Shown one piece after another: positions 1 through 8,310 of a stretch of 31,652 nucleotides of DNA. Both the position numbers and the translations under genes were made by a program. The stretch is from Saprospiraceae bacterium (lineage in GTDB: Bacteria > Bacteroidota > Bacteroidia > Chitinophagales > Saprospiraceae). The DNA lies in NCBI GenBank assembly GCA_016715105.1, contig JADKBO010000049.1, positions 1-31,652 of the forward strand, in the 5' to 3' direction. The stretch's first letter is position 1; each line of letters begins with the position of its first letter. Below the pieces are notes generated by a model that was not told the DNA's origin, did not search any database, and saw only the letters and a program-made list of their open reading frames with translations.

Positions 1-533
1 GTGACCTTGTAAAGTTTGGAAATATTTATAAGTTTGATATAGGTCAAGCAGTCAAAGTAAGGTTGGGTTATTTTGTAGATGAAGTTGAAGCCAGATCTGT
101 TCTTACAAAAATAAAATTGAAAGGTTATCCAGACGCTTTTGTAGTTTCAAATCCATTGAATACTTCAGATATGGAATTGGTATTATCTACATATGATGTA
201 AATAGAGCCAATGTGCAACCTTCAGAGCCAAAAACAGATGTCAAAAAACCAGAAGCTCCAAGAGTAACGAATGATATTCATGACAGCAATATTTCTTACA
301 AAATCAGGCTGGCAAGTTATGAGGACCCAATCTGGTTTGACCTGAAAAAAGTAAACGATCTTGGTCATATTGAGCAATGGAGTAAAGGAACATGGACAAT
401 ATTTGTCATCAGTGGTTTTAAAAATTTCCAAGATGCAGAACAAGCAAGAGTTAAAGCAGTCAATCGTGGATTTACCAGTGCAGAAGTTGTCATTGATAAT
501 GGCGGCGTGATAGAAAGCATTAAGAAAAATTAG
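1..533 (+). CDS. SPOR-repeat protein, 3' part (5' end outside window)
   Basis: The frame is open from the first bases of the window, so the gene starts upstream; about 176 residues are visible. Two SPOR-like units can be seen. One is around VKVRLGYFVDEVEARSVL with a GYPDAFVV end; the second starts at ISYKIRLASYEDPIW and ends in an FKNFQDAEQARVKAV helix plus GFTSAEVVI strand. A Lys/Pro-rich linker separates them. SPOR domains bind denuded peptidoglycan glycans, and Bacteroidota carry many such proteins in the periplasm or outer membrane. The protein ends at TAG 531-533 and is followed by a clear terminator. An internal TTG at 63 is not needed as a start because coding continues upstream of it. 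Family call is fairly safe; the role of this particular protein is unknown. Confidence 0.75.
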   Translation, partial: DLVKFGNIYKFDIGQAVKVRLGYFVDEVEARSVLTKIKLKGYPDAFVVSNPLNTSDMELVLSTYDVNRANVQPSEPKTDVKKPEAPRVTNDIHDSNISYKIRLASYEDPIWFDLKKVNDLGHIEQWSKGTWTIFVISGFKNFQDAEQARVKAVNRGFTSAEVVIDNGGVIESIKKN

Positions 534-552
534 TCGGATTTATAAATGAAAT

Positions 553-587
553 GAGCTACTCAGACGTCAATTCTGGGTGGCTTTTTT
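553..587 (+). terminator. Rho-independent terminator of the SPOR gene
   Basis: A 10-bp stem with some G-U pairs (554-563 AGCTACTCAG with 573-582 CTGGGTGGCT) and a 9-nt loop is followed directly by a run of six T. It lies 20 nt after the SPOR gene stop. Confidence 0.8.
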
Positions 588-754
588 ATTGAAATATACC
601 TAGAAAAATAAAATTTTATTTTCGAAAAAGCATAATAAATATATGTCTTAATTGACTAATAAACTGATGGAAAATCATTTATGATTGGTTATTTTCTTTC
701 ATATATTTTCGTGGATTTTGATCTTCAAATAAGACATTTCAAGAGTACACACAC

Positions 755-791
755 AAAAAAAAAAAAGCGCTTTGAAAGAATCAAGCGCTTT
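755..791 (-). terminator. Terminator downstream of the peroxiredoxin gene
   Basis: A perfect 9-bp stem, AAAGCGCTT (764-772) with AAGCGCTTT (783-791), is flanked on the left by a run of 12 A. Read on the minus strand this is a stem followed by a long U tract, 29 nt past the peroxiredoxin stop. The short T run on the right means it might also act weakly on the plus strand. Confidence 0.85.
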
Positions 792-819
792 TTATATAGT
801 TACCTTTTAAGTTTATAAA

Positions 820-1455
820 CTACTTGTTTGGCTGAGGAGTATACCTTAAATATGGTTTCACTTCATTCACACCTTTTGGAAATTTCAGAATTGCATCTGC
901 TGTACTTACTGAAGGTACCACTATTGTATCATCGCCATCTTGCCAATCAGCAGGTGTGGCAACAGAATACTTAGCAGTAAGTTGTAATGAATCAATGACC
1001 CTTAAGAGTTCGTTGAAATTTCTGCCAGTTGAAGCCGGATAGGTGAGTGTAAGTTTCACTTTTTTGTCTGGACCAATAATAAATACTGATCGTACTGTTG
1101 CTTTCTCCGATGCATTAGGATGTATCATGTCGTAAAGAGTTGCAACTGTCCTGTTTTCATCTGCAATGATCGGGAAGTTCATTTTTACATGATTTACCTC
1201 CTCAATATCAGGAATCCACTTATTATGGCTGTCCAAATTATCTACAGAAACTGCAATAACTTTGACTCCTTTTTTTTCAAATTCTCCTTTAAGTAGAGCT
1301 GTTTTTCCTAGTTCGGTTGTACAAACTGGTGTAAAATCAGCAGGGTGTGAAAATAATAAGCCCCATGAATCGCCCAACCATTCATGAAAATCGATTTGTC
1401 CCTGAGTAGTGTCAGCTTGAAAATTTGGTGCTATATCTCCTAATCTTATTGACAT
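820..1455 (-). CDS. 1-Cys peroxiredoxin (Prx6 type)
   Basis: A 211-residue thiol peroxidase that reduces hydrogen peroxide and organic hydroperoxides in the cytoplasm. The catalytic motif HPADFTPVCTTE is near residues 37-48, and the peroxidatic Cys is the only cysteine in the protein, so there is no resolving Cys. Together with the long C-terminal arm (WQDGDD, then KFPKGV and YLRYTPQP), this is typical of the Prx6/1-Cys group rather than AhpC. Length fits the family (about 210-220). The ATG start gives the expected MSIRLGDIAPNF N terminus. It lies 83 nt downstream of serA on the same strand and may be partly co-transcribed; a strong terminator follows. Being 1-Cys, it needs an outside reductant that this window does not show. 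Confidence 0.93.
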   Translation of the reverse strand: MSIRLGDIAPNFQADTTQGQIDFHEWLGDSWGLLFSHPADFTPVCTTELGKTALLKGEFEKKGVKVIAVSVDNLDSHNKWIPDIEEVNHVKMNFPIIADENRTVATLYDMIHPNASEKATVRSVFIIGPDKKVKLTLTYPASTGRNFNELLRVIDSLQLTAKYSVATPADWQDGDDTIVVPSVSTADAILKFPKGVNEVKPYLRYTPQPNK

Positions 1456-1538
1456 ATTCTAGTAATTTTATATAGTTAGTAATACTCTAAAAAACGCTTT
1501 TTAAATTTTAAAGTTCAATTTGAATTATAAAATTTCGC

Positions 1539-2483
1539 TTAACCCAGAATACTGATCAATTGATTGGCTAATTCTGCTCCAACTTTCTCTTGAGCTTCGG
1601 CGGTTGAAGCACCAATGTGTGGTGTCAATGATACTTTAGGGTGGGTCAAGATGTCTTCTCTTGGAGTAGGTTCGTTGTCAAAAACATCAACACCTGCAGC
1701 TGCAATTTTACCACTATTTAGCGCAGCTAACATTGCATCTTCATTGACTACACCACCTCTTGAGCAATTGATCAAAATGGCACCATCTTTCATTTTTGCA
1801 AATTCAGCTTCGTTCATAATGGGTTGTGCCAATCCTGGAACATGCATAGATAGAAAATCAGCTTTACTCAATACCTCATCCATGCTAGATTTCTGAATAG
1901 TGATCGTTGCTTTGTATTGACTGTTGCCAATGGTAAGATCCACACTGTCAACAAAAGGATCAAATGCAATAACTTCCATTCCTAAGCCAAGGCCCATTTT
2001 CATGGTCTCTTGACCTATTCTGCCCATACCAATAACACCCAGCGTTTTACCCTCGATTTCAATGCCTTTTGCATAAGCCTTTTTCAAAGCATTAAATTCA
2101 GTTGCTCCTTTGGTAGGCATTGCTTGGTTTGATTTGTTTAAAAATCTAACTATACCCAATAAATGACCGAATACCAATTCAGCTACTGATCTTGATGAAG
2201 CAGCAGGTGTATTGATGACTTTGATCCCTTTTGATTTAGCATATTCTACGTCGATGTTGTCTAGACCAACACCACCTCTAGCGATCACTTTTAAATTTGG
2301 ACAAGCATCAATGAGATCTTTTCTCACTTTTGTAGCACTTCTCACACAAATTGCGTCATAAGCATTGAGTTTTTCAATCAATTGATCTTGTGGAATATTG
2401 TTCATATCCACTATAAAACCAGCAGCTTCAAGCATTACTTTACCTGATTCTTCGATTCCGTCATTCACTAATATTCTTGCCAT
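1539..2483 (-). CDS. serA: D-3-phosphoglycerate dehydrogenase, short form
   Basis: Oxidises 3-phosphoglycerate to 3-phosphohydroxypyruvate with NAD, the first step of serine synthesis. About 314 residues. The Rossmann motif GVIGMGRIGQE is preceded by the N-terminal substrate region GGVGLDNIDVEYAK. The catalytic triad positions are visible as Arg in NCSRGG, Glu in DVFDNEP and His in LTPHIGAST. There is no C-terminal ACT domain, so the usual serine feedback site is absent. I chose ATG 2483 (MARILVND); an in-frame TTG at 2510 sits inside a probable -7 box (TTTCTTTG at 2508-2515, one mismatch), so it cannot be the start. A related 2-hydroxyacid dehydrogenase is possible, but the sequence fits SerA well. 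Confidence 0.9.
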   Translation of the reverse strand: MARILVNDGIEESGKVMLEAAGFIVDMNNIPQDQLIEKLNAYDAICVRSATKVRKDLIDACPNLKVIARGGVGLDNIDVEYAKSKGIKVINTPAASSRSVAELVFGHLLGIVRFLNKSNQAMPTKGATEFNALKKAYAKGIEIEGKTLGVIGMGRIGQETMKMGLGLGMEVIAFDPFVDSVDLTIGNSQYKATITIQKSSMDEVLSKADFLSMHVPGLAQPIMNEAEFAKMKDGAILINCSRGGVVNEDAMLAALNSGKIAAAGVDVFDNEPTPREDILTHPKVSLTPHIGASTAEAQEKVGAELANQLISILG

Positions 2484-2608
2484 TATTGTATTTTTTAAAT
2501 TTGAGTGCAAAGAAAGACAAAATCATCCTAAGTCTCAGAACTGAGCACTCCAATTTTACATGTATTTCACGATTTGATAAAAATTTAACTTGTTGACGTA
2601 ATAAATAG

Positions 2609-2639
2609 TTGATTAACTGAAAAATACGTTATATATTTG
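2609..2639 (+). promoter_or_regulatory. Bacteroidota-type promoter of the TPR gene
   Basis: TTG at 2609-2611, a 20-nt spacer and a perfect TAnnTTTG box (TATATTTG, 2632-2639). Transcription should start only a few bases on, at or next to the ATG at 2644, so the mRNA may be leaderless. Confidence 0.6.
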
Positions 2640-2643
2640 TTTT

Positions 2644-3825
2644 ATGAGTATACCATTTTTCCTTCGGTTATGGACCTTATTATCAAACAGAGTAGGGCTT
2701 ATTTTTGGTGTTATAATGCATTTGTTTGGTTTTAATATTTATTGCCAAGGGGAGATAGATCAACCATTTGAAAACCAAGATTCCATCCTTTTGTCATACT
2801 ACGATAGTGGCGATTTTCAGCTAAGTAAAACCTATGCTTTAGATATTTTGAAAAAGGATAGTCTGAATCAAGTAAGTTTAGGAGTGTTGGCACAGATATA
2901 TGAGTCAGAGCAAAACATCGCAAAGGCTATTAAGTATCATACCATTCGTTTCAAACAAGATAGCACCAATGCAAAAATTTGCCGGAAACTAGGACAGTTA
3001 TATGCTGAGGCTGAAATCTTCAGAGAAGCTCATTTCTATTACAGATTAGCCAATAAATTGAATGACAGAGACATGTTGGCAATCAAAGGCCTCATTGACA
3101 TTTATTTGATTACAGAAAACTTGGCTAATGCTGATTCTCTCATCATTGTTGGAATGGAAATAGACAGCAATAATGTGGGCTTACTTTTAGCGCGGGCTCG
3201 AGTTTCTTACAAAATGAAGGATATGAATGTGGTGGTCACAGCTTTGGATAAAGCGGGTAATATGACCAATCTCAATAATTATTATCTCCGAATGTTGGGT
3301 TACGCCAATCTTCAAATTGACTCATTGGAGAAAGCAGTGTATTATCTGAAGGCTGCTTTGGAAACTGATCGTAACCCGGAATTCACATATTATTATCTGG
3401 CTTTAGCCCATGAAAGATTGAATGAACCTACGATCGCCGCTAATTATTATGAAGAAGCTATCGAAGCGGGTATTTCTAAAGAACTTCATACCTATTATCA
3501 GCGTTTGGGAATGCTGATGGTGCGGGAAGAAAAATATAAAGAAGCTTATGCTTATTTGTCAGAAGCATTAACACTCAGGAGAGATTCAATTTCTCTGTAC
3601 TTTATGGCCTTAACTTGTGATCACCGCTTCAAAGACAAGTCAAAGGCATTGACTTATTTTAAGGAATTGCTCAATAATCCCGGAAACTTGGACCCTGCCA
3701 TGCTGACTTATGCCAAATCCAGAACCCAATTATTGGAGGAAGAGTTGCATCAGAAAGGGTCAAACCAAATAAATAGACTTTTTCTGTTCTTGCCAGACCA
3801 AAAACAAGTCCAATTGAGGGTTTGA
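2644..3825 (+). CDS. Exported TPR-repeat protein
   Basis: 393 residues. The N terminus is hydrophobic (RVGLIFGVIMHLFGFNIYC) and ends near CQGEID, suggesting a signal peptide or N-terminal anchor; the Cys context is a poor lipobox. The rest is helical and made of TPR-like units. Clear ones begin near LGVLAQIYESEQNIAKAIKY, LGQLYAEAEIFREAHFYYRL, YLRMLGYANLQIDSLEKAVY and YYLALAHERLNEPTIAANYY. TPR arrays hold protein partners, so this is probably a periplasmic or outer-membrane scaffold. The ATG lies 4 nt after a perfect -7 box, so it may be translated leaderless; the alternative ATG at 2716 would leave a shorter signal segment. It does not match an enzyme family I know. The last 20 residues look unlike TPR and may be a tail. 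Confidence 0.75.
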   Translation: MSIPFFLRLWTLLSNRVGLIFGVIMHLFGFNIYCQGEIDQPFENQDSILLSYYDSGDFQLSKTYALDILKKDSLNQVSLGVLAQIYESEQNIAKAIKYHTIRFKQDSTNAKICRKLGQLYAEAEIFREAHFYYRLANKLNDRDMLAIKGLIDIYLITENLANADSLIIVGMEIDSNNVGLLLARARVSYKMKDMNVVVTALDKAGNMTNLNNYYLRMLGYANLQIDSLEKAVYYLKAALETDRNPEFTYYYLALAHERLNEPTIAANYYEEAIEAGISKELHTYYQRLGMLMVREEKYKEAYAYLSEALTLRRDSISLYFMALTCDHRFKDKSKALTYFKELLNNPGNLDPAMLTYAKSRTQLLEEELHQKGSNQINRLFLFLPDQKQVQLRV

Positions 3826-3912
3826 TATCCAGAAACTTTTCTAATTCAGTTACTTTTTTATCTTTGAATCCGATGAAATTATATTCTGACACACCAATAT
3901 ATTCAAGATTAT

Positions 3913-3946
3913 TTGAATACAGAATGGAGTATATTATATACCTTTG
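3913..3946 (+). promoter_or_regulatory. Promoter of ppa
   Basis: Perfect -7 box TACCTTTG (3939-3946) with TTG at 3913-3915 and a 23-nt spacer. Predicted leader to ATG 3959 is about 9 nt. Confidence 0.65.
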
Positions 3947-3958
3947 CAAAATAAAATA

Positions 3959-4597
3959 ATGAATATGAAGCGCAAATATAAATCTCATCCATGGCATGGA
4001 ATTGACCCGGGGCAAGCTGCTCCAGATATTTTGACTGCTTTTATCGAAATTATCCCTAGTGATACGGTCAAATACGAAATTGACAAGGAATCTGGATATC
4101 TGAAAGTAGACAGACCACAAAAATTCAGCAACATTGTTCCAGCACTTTATGGTTTCATTCCCAAGACTTATTGTGCAGAGAAAGTTGCCAAACTATGTGA
4201 AGAGGCAACCGGTCATACCAATATTATAGGTGATGAGGATCCATTGGATATCTGTGTATTGACAGAAAGAGAAATTACCCATGGTGACATCATTGTAAGG
4301 GCCATTCCTATTGGTGGTTTCCGCATGCTAGATAATGGGGAAGCAGACGATAAAATCATCGCCACACTGATGTATGATGAAGTTTACTCAGCTTGGACAG
4401 ATATAGATAAAGTACCACCTGGAGTCATCAACGGGCTTAAACACTACTTCCTCACTTATAAACAACTTCCTGACGCACCTTCAAAAATTGAAATCGCGGA
4501 GGTTTATGGTAGAGAAAAGGCGCATGAAGTTATCAAAGCCAGTATGCAGGATTATAAGTTACACTTTGGTAAAAAAGAATATGTTGTCACTCCATAG
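3959..4597 (+). CDS. ppa: Inorganic pyrophosphatase, family I
   Basis: Hydrolyses pyrophosphate to two phosphates, pulling biosynthetic reactions forward; cytoplasmic, magnesium dependent. About 212 residues. The family I core is visible: KYEIDKESGYLKVDRP, then FSNIVPALYGFIPKTYC, then the metal-binding signature DEDPLDICVL, where the three Asp ligands are kept. In the second signature position Glu replaces the usual Gly/Asn/Ser/Asp. IPIGGFRMLDNGEADDKII follows as in other family I enzymes. ATG 3959 was chosen because the in-frame TTG at 3944 lies inside the -7 promoter box; ATG 3965 is possible too. Its stop is 26 nt from the convergent esterase gene. Confidence 0.95.
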   Translation: MNMKRKYKSHPWHGIDPGQAAPDILTAFIEIIPSDTVKYEIDKESGYLKVDRPQKFSNIVPALYGFIPKTYCAEKVAKLCEEATGHTNIIGDEDPLDICVLTEREITHGDIIVRAIPIGGFRMLDNGEADDKIIATLMYDEVYSAWTDIDKVPPGVINGLKHYFLTYKQLPDAPSKIEIAEVYGREKAHEVIKASMQDYKLHFGKKEYVVTP

Positions 4598-4623
4598 GAG
4601 ATGAAACTTTGACTTTCAAGATT

Positions 4624-6171
4624 TTAATTCCATTGGAATGCAATGTATCTGCAGGCTTTTCTGCCCAAGTTTCGGATAGCATGAGGAATATGTGATGCTG
4701 CGTAGTATACATTTCCTGGTTTAGCTTTGTAAACTTTACTGCCAATTTCCATTTCTGTTTCACCTTCAAAAATGATGATGATTTCTTCAGCAAAATGAGT
4801 GTGTGGATCATGGCTTTTGATGCCTTGGTTGAGTGTTGTCATGTGCATTTCAAAATAAGGACACATAGCAGAAGCACTGTTGAAATAATTCCGTACACCA
4901 CCTCGATCATGTGGTTCAAAATTGACTTCACTAAAGTTTTTGATGAAACTCGTCAACGGTTTCTTTGCTTTGCCATTATTTGGTACAAATGAATTAAAAT
5001 CTACCACATAATAAGAAGCTTCTACGTCAGATGTTTTTAGCTCTATTTTTTCGCCAGGTGAAACCAAAGCAATGCTTCCAGAATTAAAATTAGCTGAAGT
5101 TGCTGTGGCCATATTTGCTGTCAAATTGCCAGCGTAGCCAATTACCATTACCTCTTTGTTTTCTGCAGTGATTATTTTACTTGAATGAGGAGAAAGTGTT
5201 TGCAATTGAACTTCAAATTGTTTCAAATGCGTTGTAGGACCACTCATCAAATCAACTGGCAGTGTATATACCTTTGAAGGCAAAGTTTGCCGCACAACAT
5301 CCTTCCACAACCATTCCAACGATTCTGGCAAAATGTATCCGCCATGTTTGCCATTATGAGCACCCTTGCCAGTGACAAATTCGTAATCGTAACCTTTATA
5401 TTTTAGTGAAGCTGCCATTTGATTGTTTGCAAACCACCAGTTACCATGTTCATTGTCCAAATCATTTTCACCGTCTTGGAGAAAAACACGGATATCTTTT
5501 TTATCGGTTTTTCTGATCATGGCTTCATAATTATGCCCACCCCGGATATTGGTAAAACTACCGATATGACTGAGGACTTTTTGAAATTTATCTGGGAAAA
5601 ACCAAGCGACACCAAAGGCAGCAATGGCCCCAGAACTCAAGCCACTTATAGCATGCATATTTGCACTTTTAGAAATATTAAATCGAGCATGGACCATTGG
5701 CATGACTTCTTCTAAAATAAAATTGCCATAACGTGGGCTTACAGAATCATACTCAATACTTCTATTACTGTTGCGGTAGGGATTTTCAGGTCTAGGCTTT
5801 CCTAGATCATGTCCAGGGTTGATGAATACAGCAATGGTTACTGGCATCTTGCCCTGACTGATTAAATTTTCAAAAACTGTCGGAACCCGGAAATCACCAT
5901 CAGCTTTCGCATAACTATGCCCATCCTGGAAAATCATCAAGGCAGCCGGTTCTTGAGGATTATAAGCCGAAGGTACATAGAAAGATATGTCTCTGATGGT
6001 ATTGGGGTATATCTTGCTAATCAATGAATCATAGTACATCTGGCCCTCATTGATCGTTGGATATTTCGCCGAATTGAGATTCAGTGGGTACTGCTCCTCC
6101 TGGGCATGTAATGAAACAAAAAGGCAGACTGAGGCAATAAGAAAAATACCTCTAAATGATTTTAATAGCAT
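4624..6171 (-). CDS. Secreted esterase fused to a bicupin
   Basis: 515 residues with a Sec signal peptide (about 1-23, ending in LHAQ). Residues about 45-295 are an esterase-D/Fes-like alpha/beta hydrolase: the oxyanion/strand region ALMIFQDG, nucleophile Ser179 in GLSSG, an acidic residue in DGEND (233-237) and a His in GAHNGKHGG (272 or 276). Residues about 310-395 have the strand pattern of a cupin but lack the metal His residues. Residues about 420-515 are a full cupin with HDPHTHFAEE (H457, H459, E463) and H497 in ASHIPHAIRN, so probably metal binding. This gives hydrolase + degenerate cupin + active-looking cupin in one periplasmic or secreted chain. Ester or glycan-linked substrates are plausible; the real substrate is unknown. 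No -7 box was found upstream. Confidence 0.8.
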   Translation of the reverse strand: MLLKSFRGIFLIASVCLFVSLHAQEEQYPLNLNSAKYPTINEGQMYYDSLISKIYPNTIRDISFYVPSAYNPQEPAALMIFQDGHSYAKADGDFRVPTVFENLISQGKMPVTIAVFINPGHDLGKPRPENPYRNSNRSIEYDSVSPRYGNFILEEVMPMVHARFNISKSANMHAISGLSSGAIAAFGVAWFFPDKFQKVLSHIGSFTNIRGGHNYEAMIRKTDKKDIRVFLQDGENDLDNEHGNWWFANNQMAASLKYKGYDYEFVTGKGAHNGKHGGYILPESLEWLWKDVVRQTLPSKVYTLPVDLMSGPTTHLKQFEVQLQTLSPHSSKIITAENKEVMVIGYAGNLTANMATATSANFNSGSIALVSPGEKIELKTSDVEASYYVVDFNSFVPNNGKAKKPLTSFIKNFSEVNFEPHDRGGVRNYFNSASAMCPYFEMHMTTLNQGIKSHDPHTHFAEEIIIIFEGETEMEIGSKVYKAKPGNVYYAASHIPHAIRNLGRKACRYIAFQWN

Positions 6172-6333
6172 TTTGATTTGAATTTATATTTGTTTCCATC
6201 ATCTAATCTTCAATCAGATCTTGGACAATTTTATAAATAATACATTAAAGATGGTTATGTGGCTTGACAAAGTTAAAAAAAACGTGGTGCTCTGTGATTT
6301 TTTAATTTCTTTTGTGTGTCTGAAGAAAGAAAT

Positions 6334-6747
6334 ATGGATTTTGATAAAGAACATTATTACAAAATTCCTGAAAAGGTATCATTTGATTTTGCTCAAAAAC
6401 GGTTATTGTGCATTGTGAAGCGCGAGCAATATGGAGAACAGCCTCAAGCTACACTAGCTGCAATTTCAAAAGCTATCAAATTGACTTTTGAAGAAGATGT
6501 AGCTGTTGTGATCTTAGAAAAGGATCAAAAGATCTCTTTGGGTGAAGCTTTGGTAAAATTTGATGTGGTCATTTATTTTGGTGTAAATCCTGAGCACACA
6601 GGTTTGAATATAGATGCAAAACTGTATCGTATTTTTAGCATGGAAAGCGTTCAATTGTTGATCGCGCACAACCTTATGGATATTGCTGGTGATAAAAATA
6701 AAAAATTGTACTTGTGGAAATGTCTGCAAATGCTTTTTGAAATGTAA
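6334..6747 (+). CDS. Small protein, possible DNA polymerase III psi-like (HolD-like)
   Basis: 137 residues from ATG 6334; a GTG at 6316 is in frame but lies right behind a near-perfect -7 box (TTCTTTTG, 6307-6314), so the ATG gives a leader of about 16 nt. No signal peptide and no membrane segment, so cytoplasmic. The middle has beta strands around VAVVILEKD and FDVVIYFGVNPEHTGLN. It ends with LLIAHNLMDIAGDKNKKLYLW and KCLQMLF. A GxxPE-like loop, a small 'SL/NL' helix and a C-terminal K..LW motif resemble the layout of the polymerase III psi subunit. That resemblance is from memory of the pattern only. The gene is convergent with purN (36-nt gap). Otherwise hypothetical. Confidence 0.6.
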   Translation: MDFDKEHYYKIPEKVSFDFAQKRLLCIVKREQYGEQPQATLAAISKAIKLTFEEDVAVVILEKDQKISLGEALVKFDVVIYFGVNPEHTGLNIDAKLYRIFSMESVQLLIAHNLMDIAGDKNKKLYLWKCLQMLFEM

Positions 6748-6783
6748 TTCATTGAGCATTATTTGAAGGTATAGTTCTGAAAA

Positions 6784-7353
6784 TCAGAATGTTAGAATGA
6801 AATCTTCAATGACTCTTGGGAAAAATTCATGTTCGATTTCTAGCACTTTTTTAGCAATGATTTCGGCGCTGTCGTCAGCTTCAAGCTGAACTTTTCTTTG
6901 GAAAATGACTCGACCTCTATCATATTCTTCATTGACTAGGTGGATGGTGATGCCACTTTCTGATTCTGAATTGGCTTTTACCGCCTCATGTACATGATGA
7001 CCATACATGCCTTTTCCACCATATTTTGGAAGTAGGGAAGGGTGGATATTGATGATCCTATTTGGATAAGCTTTGATGAGGTATTCAGGCAACATCCAAA
7101 GAAATCCCGCGAGAATAATGAAATCAATGCGCTCTTTCTTCAGGACCTTTAAAAAGTCTTGACTTTCATAAAAATATGCACGATCGAAAGCAAATTTATG
7201 GACCTGATATTCATCGGCAATATCCAAGACTTTAGCTTTGGCTTTATTACTTGCAATGAGTCTGACGGCAATGTCTTCGCTATTGGAGAAGTATTCAACA
7301 ATTTTTCTTGCATTACTTCCTGTCCCGGAAGCAAGGATGGCAATATTTGTCAC
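6784..7353 (-). CDS. purN: Phosphoribosylglycinamide formyltransferase
   Basis: Transfers the formyl group of 10-formyl-tetrahydrofolate to GAR in purine synthesis; cytoplasmic. 189 residues, normal for PurN. The N-terminal phosphate loop ILASGTGSNARKI is present. The catalytic Asn and His lie in INIHPSLLPKYGGKGMYG, and the catalytic Asp in EEYDRGRVIFQ, preceded by SGITIHLV. The ATG start begins the canonical MTNIAILASGTGSN. Only 3 nt separate it from the upstream DUF4835 gene, so it should be the last gene of the bamD operon. In many Bacteroidota recN follows DUF4835 instead (recalled from general knowledge of these loci). Confidence 0.95.
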   Translation of the reverse strand: MTNIAILASGTGSNARKIVEYFSNSEDIAVRLIASNKAKAKVLDIADEYQVHKFAFDRAYFYESQDFLKVLKKERIDFIILAGFLWMLPEYLIKAYPNRIINIHPSLLPKYGGKGMYGHHVHEAVKANSESESGITIHLVNEEYDRGRVIFQRKVQLEADDSAEIIAKKVLEIEHEFFPRVIEDFILTF

Positions 7354-7356
7354 AAA

Positions 7357-8265
7357 TTATTGCTTTAGAATTTCAAAATACTTGGATTGTGAAGGATTGA
7401 TTTTCATCAATAAATCATGGATCCGAGTTTTTTGATTGCCATCGGCCACCTTAAATATTTCTACCAATTCTGATCTTTTTGCATCAGCGAAAATTTGTAA
7501 AGCCAGACAGTTGGGATAGGATTGGAAAACTTGATCTAAAGCACTGATATTACTCACCAAAATTGCTCTTTGTTTATCAGGATCCATATACATATTATCC
7601 ATGATCTTTCGGTGATAGTCATAACTGAAAGCCCTCACAGGTCTTACTCTTGTGTCCAGAAAATCATTAACTATCCAATATTTGTTACGAGTTACTGTGA
7701 GACCACTACTCCAACTAGGGTCGTTATTTTGCATACTAGCAGGTAATGCGCTTCTTACTTCACGAGCCATGATGTAATAATCTTCGCCACCATACAGACT
7801 AAAGCTGTCATAATCTAAGCCCAACATGATGTAGGCATAGAAGGTAAAAGTGCTACTCAGATTATCGTAAAATATATTATCGGATTTTTGTAAAACTTGT
7901 CCCACATTAAAGGAGAAACTAAAATTTGCATCAGTAAAGCTAAACATGTCCGTATCATACATGGTTTTGAAAACCGGACGCGCTGTTTTGATGGTTATGT
8001 CAGCGACATAATTGTTTAAGCTCGGTTCTTCTTTTACAATGACCGGGGCATAATCATCATTTGTCCATTTTGTCCTGTTTAAAAACTCGGAAATGGTCTG
8101 TTCTAAGTTCCTGAATATTTGAGCATCAGAAAGCATTGAGGTGTTTGATTGACTCACACTGACCTTGATATCAAATTCTTGAGCATTGAGACAAATATTG
8201 GATATCATCACCAAAAGGAGAGTCAGACTATATTTTATTGAATTTATTAGAAGATTGCGCAACAT
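7357..8265 (-). CDS. DUF4835 family exported protein
   Basis: About 302 residues from ATG 8265 (MLRNLLINSIKYSL). The longer reading would begin at a GTG (8286) and spoil a good signal peptide, which ends at NICLNAQ. The mature protein starts EFDIKVSVSQSNTS and has the DUF4835 features: a FLNRTKW-type segment, PVFKTMYDTDMFSF, and the YDSFSLYGGEDYY region. The C-terminal part contains ALQIFADAKRSELVEIF. The family is found next to coaBC in Bacteroidota and its function is unknown; cell envelope location is inferred from the signal peptide. It starts 45 nt after coaBC ends and ends 3 nt before purN begins. Confidence 0.9.
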   Translation of the reverse strand: MLRNLLINSIKYSLTLLLVMISNICLNAQEFDIKVSVSQSNTSMLSDAQIFRNLEQTISEFLNRTKWTNDDYAPVIVKEEPSLNNYVADITIKTARPVFKTMYDTDMFSFTDANFSFSFNVGQVLQKSDNIFYDNLSSTFTFYAYIMLGLDYDSFSLYGGEDYYIMAREVRSALPASMQNNDPSWSSGLTVTRNKYWIVNDFLDTRVRPVRAFSYDYHRKIMDNMYMDPDKQRAILVSNISALDQVFQSYPNCLALQIFADAKRSELVEIFKVADGNQKTRIHDLLMKINPSQSKYFEILKQ

Positions 8266-8310
8266 GTTCGAGTTTAAAAGCTTCACTTCTATACGAAGTT
8301 GTAAATAGTT

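Noticed and set aside
605..622. 18-nt perfect palindrome AAAATAAAATTTTATTTT.
   Set aside because: Only A and T in an AT-rich spacer; such palindromes are common by chance and it has no stable stem.
3671..4120. Long open frame on the minus strand across the end of the TPR gene and the start of ppa, with a protein-like stretch (LEYIGVSEYNFIGFKDKKV).
   Set aside because: It overlaps two well-supported genes and the ppa promoter, and has no family match or good start near the protein-like part.
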